A stretch of DNA of 64,000 nucleotides from Sedimentisphaerales bacterium (GCA_016932095.1 JAFGDN010000032.1:1-64000); one strand, 5' to 3'; counted from the stretch's first letter, positions 1-8,752 are shown. Program-made: numbers and translations. Notes: generated by a model not told the origin, from the letters alone.

Positions 1-603
1 GGAAAAATCGGGTGTTTTCTCAACGGCTGCTGTTTCGGCAAGCCCTGTGATTTGCCCTGGGCGGTAAGGTTTCCATATAATTCATTAGCATATCAAAGCC
101 AGGTCCAGCCGGACCCGAAGCGTGACAGGCCTGAGCCGGAACTGAAGCTGCCGGCTGATTTTTTCGAATCGGGCGTTCTTAAACCATACGACCAGTTGAC
201 AACTGAGCAAAAACAGCAGGTAACAACAGGGATATATCGATGCCTGGCGGTTCACCCGTCTCAATTATACGCCTCGGCGAACGCAGCGATTTTGACCGGG
301 ATGCTTTACCTTTTCTGGAGGCGTTCTCGAAGAGCCGATAAGGAAGGTGTGCGGAAGATTTTTGCAGGCACCGGCTCAACATTCGCACTTATGTTCATAC
401 TTTACGGCATAGTGCGATTTTTCGAGGAATTTTTACGTGACGATAATCCATTTGAGACCGGGTGGTGGATAATTTACAAGGGCGGCACCATTTCGCAGAA
501 CATCGCGATTTATATGGTTATAATCGGCTTAATACTGATGAGCGTTTTTCAAAAAATCCCCGCTGATAAAACGGCATCACAGCGAAGCCGAAAAACGTCC
601 TGA
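1..603 (+). CDS. lgt: Prolipoprotein diacylglyceryl transferase, C-terminal part
   Basis: Lgt moves a diacylglyceryl group from phosphatidylglycerol to the lipobox cysteine of prelipoproteins at the inner membrane. The reading frame is open from base 1, so the 5' end lies outside the window. The first codons give the Lgt signature GCFLNGCCFGKPCDLPWAV, and HPSQLYAS follows, a conserved motif of the family. At least two hydrophobic segments close the protein (around bases 385-440 and 500-560). The 3' end is complete, with TGA at 601-603. A soluble insert between the signature and HPSQLYAS is somewhat long, which is common in planctomycetes. A rhomboid gene follows 72 bases later on the same strand. 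The identification is firm. Confidence 0.95.
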   Translation, partial: GKIGCFLNGCCFGKPCDLPWAVRFPYNSLAYQSQVQPDPKRDRPEPELKLPADFFESGVLKPYDQLTTEQKQQVTTGIYRCLAVHPSQLYASANAAILTGMLYLFWRRSRRADKEGVRKIFAGTGSTFALMFILYGIVRFFEEFLRDDNPFETGWWIIYKGGTISQNIAIYMVIIGLILMSVFQKIPADKTASQRSRKTS

Positions 604-675
604 GTGGTCATTTTTCCCGAACAATCCTCAAAGTTTCTGATATAATATCTTAAGTTGTTTCTCAGGAGAAGCATA

Positions 676-1536
676 ATGGGGCTTTACGACAGGGATTACA
701 CCCAGCAGGATAGAGAGCGGCCTTCGCCGTTCTCGCCGCAAATGCGCCTCGGGTTTCCTTCGATAACGCCGGCGGTCAAGGGTCTCCTGATAGCCAACGT
801 CGCAGTTTACCTTATCGGGTTTATCGCGTCCGGCCCGACGCAATCAGGCCAGACATTGCTCATAAGGTTATTCGCTCTCTATCCGGCAACGACAGCGCTG
901 ACGTTACAATTATGGCGACTGATTACTTATCAATTTCTGCACGGTGGTATCTTTCATATTTTTTTCAATATGCTCGGCCTGTTTTTCCTCGGGCCGGCGC
1001 TGGAGCGGCGCTGGGGCAGCAGGAAATTCCTGACGTTTTACCTTTCCTGCGGAGTAGCGGGAGGAATATTTTACATTATCCTGGTATCAATCGGTTACCT
1101 GGCCCCGCTGCCTATGATAGGAGCGTCGGGCGCGGTGCTCGGCGTTTTTACCGCCTGCGCCATATTATTTCCGCAGATAGTCGTCTTTCTCTTTTTCTTC
1201 CCTGTGCCAATCAGGGTAGCGGCGATACTTTTCATCCTGTATTCGGTAGTTACAATTTTTTCGAGGGGGGCAAACGTCGGCGGGGAGGCGTGCCACCTGG
1301 CGGGTGTCGCCGCGGGGGCATTCTACGTTTTTTCGCAGTCCTGGCGAACCTCGCTAAAGCTTCGCTTCAAGGCCGGCCGGTGGGGCAGGTCAATCGAGTC
1401 GGAGCGAAAACTGCGAATCGAGGTTGACCGTATCCTTAAAAAAGTCCACGACCACGGCCTGCATTCGCTGACGTTATCCGAAAAGCGCGCGTTAAAAAAG
1501 GCCACGAAGCTGGAACAATCCCGCATAAGGTTCTAA
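676..1536 (+). CDS. Rhomboid family intramembrane serine protease
   Basis: This polytopic membrane protein should cleave transmembrane segments of substrate proteins inside the membrane. The rhomboid hallmarks are all present: the loop GGIFHIFFNMLGLFFLGP, the catalytic serine in GASGAVLG (about Ser151) and the catalytic histidine in EACHLAG (about His207). About six hydrophobic segments fill residues 40-230. A basic tail of about 60 residues rich in Lys, Arg and Glu follows and is probably cytoplasmic. I chose the ATG at 676 over an upstream TTG because AGGAG lies 8 bases before it. A large stem-loop follows the stop codon. The substrate cannot be told from the sequence. Confidence 0.93.
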   Translation: MGLYDRDYTQQDRERPSPFSPQMRLGFPSITPAVKGLLIANVAVYLIGFIASGPTQSGQTLLIRLFALYPATTALTLQLWRLITYQFLHGGIFHIFFNMLGLFFLGPALERRWGSRKFLTFYLSCGVAGGIFYIILVSIGYLAPLPMIGASGAVLGVFTACAILFPQIVVFLFFFPVPIRVAAILFILYSVVTIFSRGANVGGEACHLAGVAAGAFYVFSQSWRTSLKLRFKAGRWGRSIESERKLRIEVDRILKKVHDHGLHSLTLSEKRALKKATKLEQSRIRF

Positions 1537-1543
1537 AACAACA

Positions 1544-1597
1544 CGGCCTTGCCCCCGCTGCTTCGATTTTGCGAAGCAAAACGGCGGGACAAGGCCG
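1544..1597. terminator. Large stem-loop between convergent genes, probable bidirectional terminator
   Basis: CGGCCTTG (1544-1551) pairs with CAAGGCCG (1590-1597), and an inner CTTCG/CGAAG hairpin lies between them. It sits between the converging rhomboid gene and the minus-strand beta-helix gene, where a shared terminator is expected. The T-run after it is poor, so termination strength is uncertain. Confidence 0.5.
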
Positions 1598-1629
1598 CGT
1601 AAAATAATCAATCAAAAATTATCCGTCAG

Positions 1630-2274
1630 CTATCGTCTATTTTGTATGCAGGGGTGATGCCGGTTCCAGTGGCCAAACCACTGCCTGAAATTACCCCATC
1701 GGGGCCAGCGTCCCGGGTTGAAGATTCTTATCGTATTTGAGCCATAGTAGAATTGGCCCGTCTTGAGCTTTCCGACCGCATAAACTCTTACAAACCTGTT
1801 TCCGCCGATGGCATCGAGGACATCATCTTTGTCGAAGTAAGCAAATACGACTGAACTTTTGACGCCGTAAGCATAGGAAGGCAAAACAAACTGGTTGACC
1901 GCCTCGATTCCCCCGGGGTATAGCGTTAATTTTTCAGAGCCGTCTATCTGGTCTTTGGTAATACCAGACGGCAGCCGAAGTGTGGCCATTATTCGCCGCT
2001 GCGGGCATTGCCTTGAGATTACCATTTGCGGTGTTATCCAAAGTGTTCCTTTAATCGGCCCAATAACGGTTACTGTGGTATAGTTTGGCTCGGAATCCTC
2101 AAAGCCGTCGTTGACTATAAGCTCGATTTGGTGTTCGCCGACTGGCAGTTCAATTGTGGGATTTACGCCGTCGGCTTCGTATATGTTTCCGTTGATTGCC
2201 CAGTTCCACAGGTAGGTCAGCTCATCGCCATCTTCATCATAAGAGGCGCTACCGTCTAATGTGACCTCCGCGGC
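1630..2274 (-). pseudogene. Out-of-frame 3' part of the beta-helix/PKD protein
   Basis: This stretch continues the preceding minus-strand gene after a one-base frame shift. From 2274 downward the frame reads AEVTLDGSASYDEDGDEL, a PKD domain that follows naturally from ADAGPNQVAYAWLDG at the end of the upstream frame. The PKD segment is followed by a roughly 110-residue C-terminal domain with FDKDDVLDAI and KTGQFYYGSNTIRI, a module I associate with planctomycete secreted proteins. An ATG inside it (2025) would give only a 131-residue fragment, which I do not regard as a real gene. The shift may be a true mutation or a sequencing or assembly indel in the CGCGGCCC run. Confidence 0.75.
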
Positions 2275-4031
2275 CCATCAAGCCAGGCGTACGCAACCTG
2301 ATTCGGCCCGGCATCGGCAACCGGAATCGCATTTGGATACTCATAAGCACCCATATCAATTCTGCCTGCCGCCACTCGTCTATTCCCATCAAGGTCGGTC
2401 TCTACTTCGGTTGGCTCATAGTTCGGGTCACCGGTATCAATACAAGGCGAATCCGGCAGGAGATGATAATCCCCCATCATCCAAATGAGATCGGGTGGAG
2501 GCAGAGGCGGAAAAGGGCGAGGATTAGGAAATGGAGGTATGGGGATTGAGATCCAATTACCAGGGCTGACAAAGCAGGGGTCAGAATCTATATTACCCAG
2601 TCCGGGGTAACCATTTTTTACGTTACTATATTGAACGGCGGCTTCGCCGCTTATTTCATTGATGGGTAAGGAATTTTGTTCAACTACGTCCCAGAGAATG
2701 CAGTTATTTACCGCAGGGCTGCCATATATCCCTGCTCCGTCCATAGCTTCATTTGCGTGAAATGTTGTTCCTTTGATTACCGCGCCGCTACAATATACGC
2801 CTCCACCGAAACCGTTACCATCTGGATAATTCGTATATCCGCCCTGGCCGCCTTTACTCTTGTTTGCAACAATCAGGCAGTTTGCAATTGATATTGATAA
2901 CGCTTCGCATGGATCGCAATGTACCCCTCCGCCAAGACCATCACCGCCAGTTCCAAAAAACACCTCCCATCTTCCAGACCCTAAATATCTATTCATAGTC
3001 CCAAAGCCACCCTCGCATGAATTTTCTCTTATAGTACAGTTAGTAATTGTAACTTTCGAGGGTGCAGGCCTTCCTAGTACAAATACTCCTCCGCCATGTG
3101 CAGAGCAGGCCACTAAAGGAATGGATGGAGTTCTAATAGGGCCGGCGGTTGCGATGTTTTCTCTTATGATACAATTTACAATTTGAGTGTTTCCGCTACA
3201 ATATATTCCACCTCCGTAGACATTATATCCTGGAATTACATACCCTGGTCGAGGAGGTAGGCCAGGGGATGAGGATGTAGTGCCCGTAAGAGTATTGTTT
3301 TTGATTGTGCAATTTGATACTTTTGAATCGATACAGTATATTCCTCCGCCTGCTGTTATTGCCTCATTTTCAGTAACGGTGCAATTCACAATAGTGCCTT
3401 CTCCAAAACCGTAGATGCCACCGCCTCTGCCAATACCTCCTGTCAAGAGGTAATCGCATGTAGTATTATTACTTATTATACATTGTGAAATGATCGGTCT
3501 GCCTCCCCAATAGCAGATTCCGCCTCCTAAATCTATAGCTGTATTACTTATTACACGACAGCGAATAATAGTGGGACTTGAGTTTTTGCACAGTATGCCT
3601 CCTCCTGCAAAATAAATGCCTGCAGGGGATTTTTCGAATAGATGTTCACCTCCCCAGCCGTTGGTAATTGTTAGGCCGGAGAGAACGGAATCCGGCATTT
3701 CGTTGTTGTCAAAAACAAAACCTCTGTGAGGGTTAGGGTGTATATCGCTTTTCTGGGATTGGCAGTCAATAATTGTCGCCGAAACTATATTTGGGTCATC
3801 CGGGTCAGTGCTCTGAATGGTTATGGCCTTGCCTGAGAAATCGATGTCTCGATTGCCATAGCCGGTATAAGTGCCCGGGTGAAGGATTATAACATCGCCG
3901 TGGTTGGCATTATTGACGGCGTCCTGTATTGTGGGGTAATCTCCTGAGCCGTTGGCGTTTACGTAAATGGTTCCGGCCTGGCAGGTAACAGCGGCCATGA
4001 TAGCCGCAATGACTAATATGACGTGTTTCAT
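2256..4031 (-). CDS. Secreted parallel beta-helix repeat protein, frameshifted at its 3' end
   Basis: A signal peptide of about 19 residues (MKHVILVIAAIMAAVTCQA) precedes TIYVNANGSGDYPTIQDAV, the usual start of a right-handed parallel beta-helix (pectate-lyase-like) domain. Repeats such as GGGIYC...TISNCTI-type strands run from about residue 100 to 470. A segment DTGDPNYEP...DLDGNRRVAAGRIDMGAYEY closes the helix, as in many planctomycete surface proteins. The frame then ends early at WLDGPRRSH, because one base is missing relative to the PKD domain encoded just downstream. The ATG at 4031 has AAGGAG 9 bases upstream. The ligand or substrate is unknown, and a polysaccharide-related or adhesive surface role is a guess. 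Confidence 0.8.
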   Translation of the reverse strand: MKHVILVIAAIMAAVTCQAGTIYVNANGSGDYPTIQDAVNNANHGDVIILHPGTYTGYGNRDIDFSGKAITIQSTDPDDPNIVSATIIDCQSQKSDIHPNPHRGFVFDNNEMPDSVLSGLTITNGWGGEHLFEKSPAGIYFAGGGILCKNSSPTIIRCRVISNTAIDLGGGICYWGGRPIISQCIISNNTTCDYLLTGGIGRGGGIYGFGEGTIVNCTVTENEAITAGGGIYCIDSKVSNCTIKNNTLTGTTSSSPGLPPRPGYVIPGYNVYGGGIYCSGNTQIVNCIIRENIATAGPIRTPSIPLVACSAHGGGVFVLGRPAPSKVTITNCTIRENSCEGGFGTMNRYLGSGRWEVFFGTGGDGLGGGVHCDPCEALSISIANCLIVANKSKGGQGGYTNYPDGNGFGGGVYCSGAVIKGTTFHANEAMDGAGIYGSPAVNNCILWDVVEQNSLPINEISGEAAVQYSNVKNGYPGLGNIDSDPCFVSPGNWISIPIPPFPNPRPFPPLPPPDLIWMMGDYHLLPDSPCIDTGDPNYEPTEVETDLDGNRRVAAGRIDMGAYEYPNAIPVADAGPNQVAYAWLDGPRRSH

Positions 4032-4199
4032 TGTCCTACTCCTTGTTCCCCCAAAACTAATGTTTTAGTTGTTTTCAATTTTATACTGATAGTCGTCCAA
4101 ATGCAAGCAAAAAAGAGGATTTTGGTTATTCAAGGAGTTATAGAATCCCATAAATTCATAAAAAATCAAGGCCCCGCGATATTCTGCAAGGCCTCGTTA

Positions 4200-4233
4200 A
4201 ATCAGAAATCTACAATCAGAAATCCGCAATCAG
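4200..4233. repeat. 14-bp tandem repeat AATCAGAAATCYRC
   Basis: Two full units and a partial third (4200-4213, 4214-4227, 4228-4233) lie directly at the 3' end of the minus-strand gene that stops at 4235. The unit is short and degenerate. It resembles other dispersed low-complexity spacers in this window. Confidence 0.6.
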
Positions 4234-4234
4234 C

Positions 4235-5170
4235 TTAATCCCATTCGAACCTTTCCTTTTCGCTGAGAAGCTCGTTGATTCGCTGTTTGACCTTTTCGTT
4301 CTTGAATCCCTGTGTTTTCCACTTTTCAATCTCTGTCTTCTTGTGGTCAAGCTCTCTGGTCAATTCGGCCAGCCGGTTTGATATATCCTCGCAGGCGATT
4401 TCTTTTCGTTTGACAATCAAATCGAATGACTGGGCCACAATCTTTTCAAGGTCCGCGGTAAGGAGCTCTTTTTCCTTTTCGTCAGTGGTCGCCTTAACCT
4501 GCTTTATAAGTTCTGCCCGTTGTTCCCTCAAGGCAAGCTGTTCTTTCAAGACCGACGCAAGCTGTGGATTGTCCCTGGATGCCTGGAAAATCGGCCAGTA
4601 TTTTCTTCCGCTGGCTACAACGGCTCTCATATACTGTTCGGGATTTTTCTCCTGAAGGTCATTCAGTTTGGCCGCCTCATCGGGGTAATTCTTTGCGAGC
4701 CATATAGTATATTCTACGTGTTTATCTTTCATCCATTCCTGCATCATTCCAGGGCCGCCCCTGCCTATCCAGTGATTTTCACCCTGTAATCCTCTCGTTT
4801 TCATCAATGCTTCCGACCCGCGTTGTCGCATTGGCATTTCACCCATTTGCTCCTTCATACCTCTGCGAAACTTTTCCCGCGTTGCCTTGCGAATCTCCAG
4901 TCGAAAGGCATTGGGGTCTTTATCACGCAGTTGAATTAATTCCTCTGCCTTCCCGGGGTTTTCCTCTTTTATTTCCGCAAGAATCCTCTCGATGTGTTCG
5001 GCCCTGGGCTGAAAACGCCTTTCAGGCGGATTTTCTTCCGGAACAGGCGGGGGCGGAGATGTTATCTGCTCTTCCTTTTCCATCTCCCCGGCAAAGGCAA
5101 TTGTGCCCGCGCCGGCCAGCGCCAAAATCAGGCACGCCGCCAATAGTGTTTTTAACAAAGCGCTTCTCAT
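4235..5170 (-). CDS. Secreted coiled-coil protein of a sigma-factor operon, unknown function
   Basis: I do not recognise a named family. The protein (311 aa) starts with a clear signal peptide (hydrophobic LLKTLLAACLILALAGAGTIAFA). A Pro-rich, acidic stretch follows, and then long charged helices typical of coiled coils from about residue 60 to the C-terminus, rich in Glu, Lys and Arg with almost no Cys. This style resembles periplasmic Spy/CpxP-like or LTXXQ proteins, but no LTxxQ motif is visible. It starts 4 bases after the stop of the membrane protein upstream, with AAAGGA as ribosome binding site. It is therefore the third gene of the ECF sigma operon and may be part of an envelope-stress response. 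Confidence 0.75.
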   Translation of the reverse strand: MRSALLKTLLAACLILALAGAGTIAFAGEMEKEEQITSPPPPVPEENPPERRFQPRAEHIERILAEIKEENPGKAEELIQLRDKDPNAFRLEIRKATREKFRRGMKEQMGEMPMRQRGSEALMKTRGLQGENHWIGRGGPGMMQEWMKDKHVEYTIWLAKNYPDEAAKLNDLQEKNPEQYMRAVVASGRKYWPIFQASRDNPQLASVLKEQLALREQRAELIKQVKATTDEKEKELLTADLEKIVAQSFDLIVKRKEIACEDISNRLAELTRELDHKKTEIEKWKTQGFKNEKVKQRINELLSEKERFEWD

Positions 5171-5174
5171 AATC

Positions 5175-5708
5175 TTATCCTTTCCATATATCGCCGCTGA
5201 TTTCTATCAGTTCCATTTCCAAATCGCCGACGGCCGAATCGCCGTTCTCGTCGTTATCGCTTACCTGCACGCCTGCCAGGGTGTTTTTAATAGTTTCAAT
5301 TTCCGCTGCCAGAACCGCAAAATCGGCGTCGTCGGCGATAATGTCGCTGCCTTCCCAAATCCTGCCCGGTATGCCTGCGGTGTATATCGCGGGCCTGCGG
5401 GCTTCGACTGCCGGGTTGGTAAACTTCGAAGACAATAAAATGCCGATAACGATAACTGCCGCCACGCCCGCCGCCGACAAGACCTTCCACTGTATCGAGA
5501 CAATTCGCCTGCGTTTTAACGCCAGCGATACCCTCGCTTTTACCTTTTCAATTGCTTCGTCGCTAAGCTGTGGCGCAGGGAAGGCGTTAAATAGCTTATC
5601 GCCATTTTCGATATCCCGTGCGGCCTGCCTTGCGGAATCGGCGTCCGAAAACGCCTCAAAAAGCCGGGTCAAATTTTCTTTATCCGTATTACTCATAGTT
5701 CGTTGCAT
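5175..5708 (-). CDS. Single-pass membrane protein, probable anti-sigma factor
   Basis: This 177-residue protein has a hydrophilic N-terminal half, one transmembrane segment (WKVLSAAGVAAVIVIGILL, about residues 74-92) and an acidic extracytoplasmic tail. Its start overlaps the end of the sigma factor gene by 20 bases, an arrangement expected for an anti-sigma factor that is translationally coupled to its sigma. No zinc-finger (HxxxCxxC) anti-sigma motif is present, so the role comes from position and topology only. A second ATG (MSNTDKE, at 5696) could be the actual start. Confidence 0.7.
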   Translation of the reverse strand: MQRTMSNTDKENLTRLFEAFSDADSARQAARDIENGDKLFNAFPAPQLSDEAIEKVKARVSLALKRRRIVSIQWKVLSAAGVAAVIVIGILLSSKFTNPAVEARRPAIYTAGIPGRIWEGSDIIADDADFAVLAAEIETIKNTLAGVQVSDNDENGDSAVGDLEMELIEISGDIWKG

Positions 5709-6228
5709 CCCCCATCAGCTCTCTCAGCCGTTTTAATCCCCGGTGCACTTTCGAGAGGACAGTCCCAATCGGCTCCGAGCGTATTTGCGATATTTCCTTA
5801 AACGACAATTGCGAAAAAAACCTCAGCATAACCAGCTCGCGGACGTCTTCATCCAGCTGCCCAAGAGCGATTTGCAGCTCGTCGTTGTCGGGCCGGTCAT
5901 CAACGACTTTTGGCCCGAATTCCAGCCGGCGTCTGTGCTCGTCGAGCAGGTGCGTCTGCCTTTGCTTGAATCGCAGGTGGTCGTGAAAGATGTTCGACGC
6001 CATAGTGAATATCCAGCCATCAAAGGAGCCGCCCCTGTAAGAGCCGATTTTCTCAACCAGTTTGACAAATAGCTCGCTGAGTAAATCTTCGCTTGTTTCT
6101 TTATTGCCGGTCAGGCGGTAAAAATAGCCAAAACATCGTTTGCCGTAAATATCAATGAGCTGCGAAAAACTGGCCTGGTCGCCATTCCTGCACCCGATAA
6201 TAATTCGCTCTAAGTCCTGTTGTGTCAT
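5689..6228 (-). CDS. ECF-type RNA polymerase sigma-70 factor
   Basis: This 179-residue protein has the two-domain layout of group IV sigma factors. Region 2 includes DLLSELFVKLVEKIGSYRG and WIFTMASNIFHDHLRFKQR, which contacts core polymerase and the -10 element. Region 4 (ELVMLRFFSQLSFKEISQI through VLSKVHRGLKRLRELM) is the helix-turn-helix that binds the -35 element. It heads a three-gene minus-strand operon with a membrane anti-sigma candidate and a secreted coiled-coil protein. Its target promoters cannot be assigned from this window. Confidence 0.92.
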   Translation of the reverse strand: MTQQDLERIIIGCRNGDQASFSQLIDIYGKRCFGYFYRLTGNKETSEDLLSELFVKLVEKIGSYRGGSFDGWIFTMASNIFHDHLRFKQRQTHLLDEHRRRLEFGPKVVDDRPDNDELQIALGQLDEDVRELVMLRFFSQLSFKEISQIRSEPIGTVLSKVHRGLKRLRELMGDATNYE

Positions 6229-6250
6229 ACTCAGCCATTTTTCATAAGTT

Positions 6251-6270
6251 AAGACGCAGGGGAGCGTCTT
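6251..6270 (+). terminator. Short stem-loop with T-run in the divergent spacer
   Basis: AAGACGC and GCGTCTT form a perfect 7-bp stem with loop AGGGGA, followed on the plus strand by TTTATT. It lies between the divergent sigma factor and YkgJ-like genes, where no plus-strand transcript is expected to end. It could instead act in the 5' leader of the sigma gene. Confidence 0.3.
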
Positions 6271-6315
6271 TTTATTGCAATTTCTCAGCCCGATGGCTAT
6301 CTTTATACCCTGATT

Positions 6316-6615
6316 ATGGCTGAAATTAAAGAAATACTATCCCTCAAAAACACCTGGGGCGCAAAGCTGAAGCGGACTTTCACCGCTTTTTTGCCCGTCG
6401 ATAAAAGCCGTCGAGGCCAATGCAATCGTTGCGGCGCCTGCTGCAAATTGCCTAATGTGTGCCCCTGGCTTCGCTTTGACGCCGAGGGCAAGGCATTGTG
6501 TTTAATTTATCCCGTCCGCCCCTTAAACTGCCGAAAATATCCCCGCACCCCCTCCGAGCACATCACCACCGACACCTGCGGCCTGCGATTCGAAGAACCG
6601 TCCTCGCGCTCCTGA
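6316..6615 (+). CDS. YkgJ-family cysteine cluster protein
   Basis: The 99-residue protein carries the CxxCxxCC cluster of the UPF0153/YkgJ family (Cys36, 39, 42 and 43 in CNRCGACC). It also has CPW (Cys49), CLIYPVRPLNCRKYP and a late Cys in DTCGLRF. Members are thought to chelate iron or zinc, and their biochemical role is poorly known. It is a stand-alone gene that converges on the next minus-strand gene with a 15-base gap. Confidence 0.85.
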   Translation: MAEIKEILSLKNTWGAKLKRTFTAFLPVDKSRRGQCNRCGACCKLPNVCPWLRFDAEGKALCLIYPVRPLNCRKYPRTPSEHITTDTCGLRFEEPSSRS

Positions 6616-6630
6616 ACCGCAGTTATAATC

Positions 6631-6978
6631 TCACAATCCGAGTTTGTCTGTGCCGTCATCGGACAATTGTTCCCCATTGTCCGGTTTCTCCTCCGGTTCA
6701 TCCTCGTCGATTTTCCACTTTTCGCTTTCGTCGATGTCGGTCATTTCCCTTTCGACGTATTTCATCATTTTTCGCTGCATCGGCTCCATCTCTTTTTGCC
6801 ATCGCAGCATACCCTGGTAGCTTGCCAGTAGCATATCGAGGCGAATCAACTGCCATTTGGCGATGCACTCGGGCTCCTTGATATTCGAAAACGGGTCGCA
6901 CTTGAAGACGCGTCTGCCGTCAGGTCCTATTTCGCACAGCTCACACTGAACGCATTGAATCATCTTCGGTTCCCCCAA
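6631..6978 (-). CDS. Small Cys-containing acidic protein of unknown function
   Basis: No family recognised. The 115-residue product has an N-terminal Cys cluster (CVQCELCEIGPDGRRVFKC) of CxxCxxC...C form, which could bind a metal. A helical middle rich in Met and Arg follows (LRWQKEMEPMQRKMMKYVE). The tail is very acidic. There is no signal peptide or membrane segment, so it is probably cytoplasmic. The start may be the ATG at 6978 or the one at 6963 (MIQCVQC). Confidence 0.7.
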   Translation of the reverse strand: MGEPKMIQCVQCELCEIGPDGRRVFKCDPFSNIKEPECIAKWQLIRLDMLLASYQGMLRWQKEMEPMQRKMMKYVEREMTDIDESEKWKIDEDEPEEKPDNGEQLSDDGTDKLGL

Positions 6979-7098
6979 AATATACGCCGGCGGGTAATTT
7001 ATCCTTTAACTTGCCGGCTTTTTATCTATAATAACACAATACTGATGAAATGAGAAAATTATTTTATATAACCCGGGTTTCGATTGACGGAGTAAAAT

Positions 7099-7182
7099 AT
7101 GGGAAAACCGAGACGAAGGCGCAAAATCGGCAGTAAAAAGCGCCACCAGAAGTGGAAAATACGCCATAAAATAAGCTGGTAG
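7099..7182 (+). CDS. 27-residue basic protein, AURKAIP1/COX24 (bS22/mS38)-like
   Basis: ATG at 7099 to TAG at 7180-7182 encodes MGKPRRRRKIGSKKRHQKWK followed by IRHKISW. GGAG at 7089-7092 lies 6 bases upstream of the start, a good ribosome binding site. The composition (about half Lys, Arg and His) and the KIGSKKRxxxWKxRHK pattern resemble the AURKAIP1/COX24 C-terminal domain. That domain is found in mitochondrial mS38 and in tiny bacterial ribosomal proteins such as bS22 that contact 16S rRNA. The gene is below usual length cut-offs. Assignment as a ribosomal protein is inference from pattern memory. The coding status is well supported by the binding site and by residue bias. Confidence 0.7.
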   Translation: MGKPRRRRKIGSKKRHQKWKIRHKISW

Positions 7183-7228
7183 CGGCGCTCTATTTTAGGC
7201 GTTTAACTCGTTATCAACGTTTTGGATA

Positions 7229-8752
7229 ATGAAGCATTACACCGTAACCTTTCTGCCCGAAGGCAAACAGGCGTCCGTTCATGAGGGCGCCAATCTCGTC
7301 GAGGCCGCGGGCCTTGCTGGTATTGTCCTCAATACCGTTTGCGGCCAAAAGGGCGTCTGCGGCAAATGTTCCGTAAATATCGGCCCGCAGAATCTGCCGG
7401 TTCTTGCCTGTCAATACCGAATATCAGGCGATATTACGGTTTTTGTTCCTCAGGGGTCGAGGTTCGTCGAGAATAAAATCCTGACCGAAGGGGTCAGCCG
7501 GGCCGGCGCTCTTGAGCCGGATATTTACAAAAATTACCTGCCTGTTGCCGGGAATTGCCCGGTTCTCGGCTTGAGCGTCGATATCGGAACGACCACCGTA
7601 GTTGCCAAACTAATCGATATGAAAGCCGGCCGGGTTATTACAACCGCTGCCGATGTCAATCCGCAGACCAGGTTTGGCGATGATGTCATATCGAGAATTG
7701 GATACGCCCAGAACGAAGATAAGCTGGGCGAGCTGAATCAAATAATTGTCAGTTGCCTGAACCGCCTTATTGGTGATTGCTGTGCGGCGTCAGGAAACAG
7801 GCCGCAGGACATATACGAGGTCTGTGTCGTGGGTAATACCGCGATGAATCATATTTTTCTGCGATTGCCTGTGAGCCAGCTTGGTCAGGCGCCTTATAAG
7901 GCGTTTGCGCTCGAAGCCCGTGATTTAAGGCCTTCGGATGTCGGCCTCGATATAAATCCGCAAGGCAACGTCCATACGCTGGCGAATATCGCTGGTTTTG
8001 TCGGCGCTGATACCACCGCGGTAGCGCTGGCAACCGCCGTTGATTCGGCGGAGGAAATCACGCTGGCAATCGACATCGGCACAAACGGCGAGGTCGTATT
8101 AGGCACTAAAGACAAGCTGCTGGCGGCAAGCTGTGCGGCCGGGCCTGCCTTCGAGGGGGCGAGAATCGCCTGTGGCTCGCGGGCCGTCGATGGGGCGATT
8201 GAGGCGGTTGTAGTTGCTGGAAACGACGTTGATATTGACGTGATAGGGGGGCTGGCCGCGAGTTCTATATGCGGTTCAGGTCTTATTGACGCGATAGCCG
8301 TGCTTCTCGATTTGGGCGTTATTGACCCGACGGGGCGTCTGGCCGGTCAGGAGTTTATCCTTGCCCGCGACGCGAGGGGTGGGGCGAGCGTGTATCTGAC
8401 TCAAAAAGATATTCGCGAGGTTCAGCTTGCCAAGGCGGCTATACGGGCCGGAATCCGCCTGCTTGAGAACCGGTTATCGATAACCGACGGCGATATAAAG
8501 CATATATATCTGGCCGGGGCGTTCGGTAATTTCATTCGTCCGGAATCGGCCCTTCGTATCGGGATGCTCCCTGACGTGCCGGCTGAGCGAATTCAGTCGG
8601 TCGGCAACGCCGCGTCGTCGGGGGCACAAATGGCGCTGGTCAGCTCTCATTGGAGGAGTTTAGCCGAACAGCTTGCCAAGAAAATCGAATACGTCGAAAT
8701 CGCCAATGAGCCGGATTTCCAGATGGTCTTTGCCGAGTCAATGAGGTTTTAA
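7229..8752 (+). CDS. RACo-like protein: 2Fe-2S ferredoxin fused to ASKHA ATPase domain (DUF4445 type)
   Basis: The N-terminal 90 residues form a plant-type [2Fe-2S] ferredoxin domain with Cys38, Cys44, Cys47 and Cys61 (CGQKGVCGKC...ACQ). The rest is an actin/Hsp70-like ATPase domain with VDIGTTTVVAKL (about residue 113), VVGNTAMNH, LAIDIGTNGEVVLG, SICGSGLIDAIAVLLD and IYLAGAFGNFI. This is the layout of RACo, the ATP-dependent reductive activator that returns Co(II) corrinoid proteins to Co(I) in methyltransferase systems. At 507 residues it is shorter than acetogenic RACo proteins (about 630). No methyltransferase or corrinoid protein lies next to it, so its partner is unknown. Confidence 0.85.
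   Translation: MKHYTVTFLPEGKQASVHEGANLVEAAGLAGIVLNTVCGQKGVCGKCSVNIGPQNLPVLACQYRISGDITVFVPQGSRFVENKILTEGVSRAGALEPDIYKNYLPVAGNCPVLGLSVDIGTTTVVAKLIDMKAGRVITTAADVNPQTRFGDDVISRIGYAQNEDKLGELNQIIVSCLNRLIGDCCAASGNRPQDIYEVCVVGNTAMNHIFLRLPVSQLGQAPYKAFALEARDLRPSDVGLDINPQGNVHTLANIAGFVGADTTAVALATAVDSAEEITLAIDIGTNGEVVLGTKDKLLAASCAAGPAFEGARIACGSRAVDGAIEAVVVAGNDVDIDVIGGLAASSICGSGLIDAIAVLLDLGVIDPTGRLAGQEFILARDARGGASVYLTQKDIREVQLAKAAIRAGIRLLENRLSITDGDIKHIYLAGAFGNFIRPESALRIGMLPDVPAERIQSVGNAASSGAQMALVSSHWRSLAEQLAKKIEYVEIANEPDFQMVFAESMRF

Noticed and set aside
2271-2276. Programmed ribosomal frameshift
   Set aside because: No slippery heptamer or downstream pseudoknot is apparent. A simple one-base deletion explains the break.
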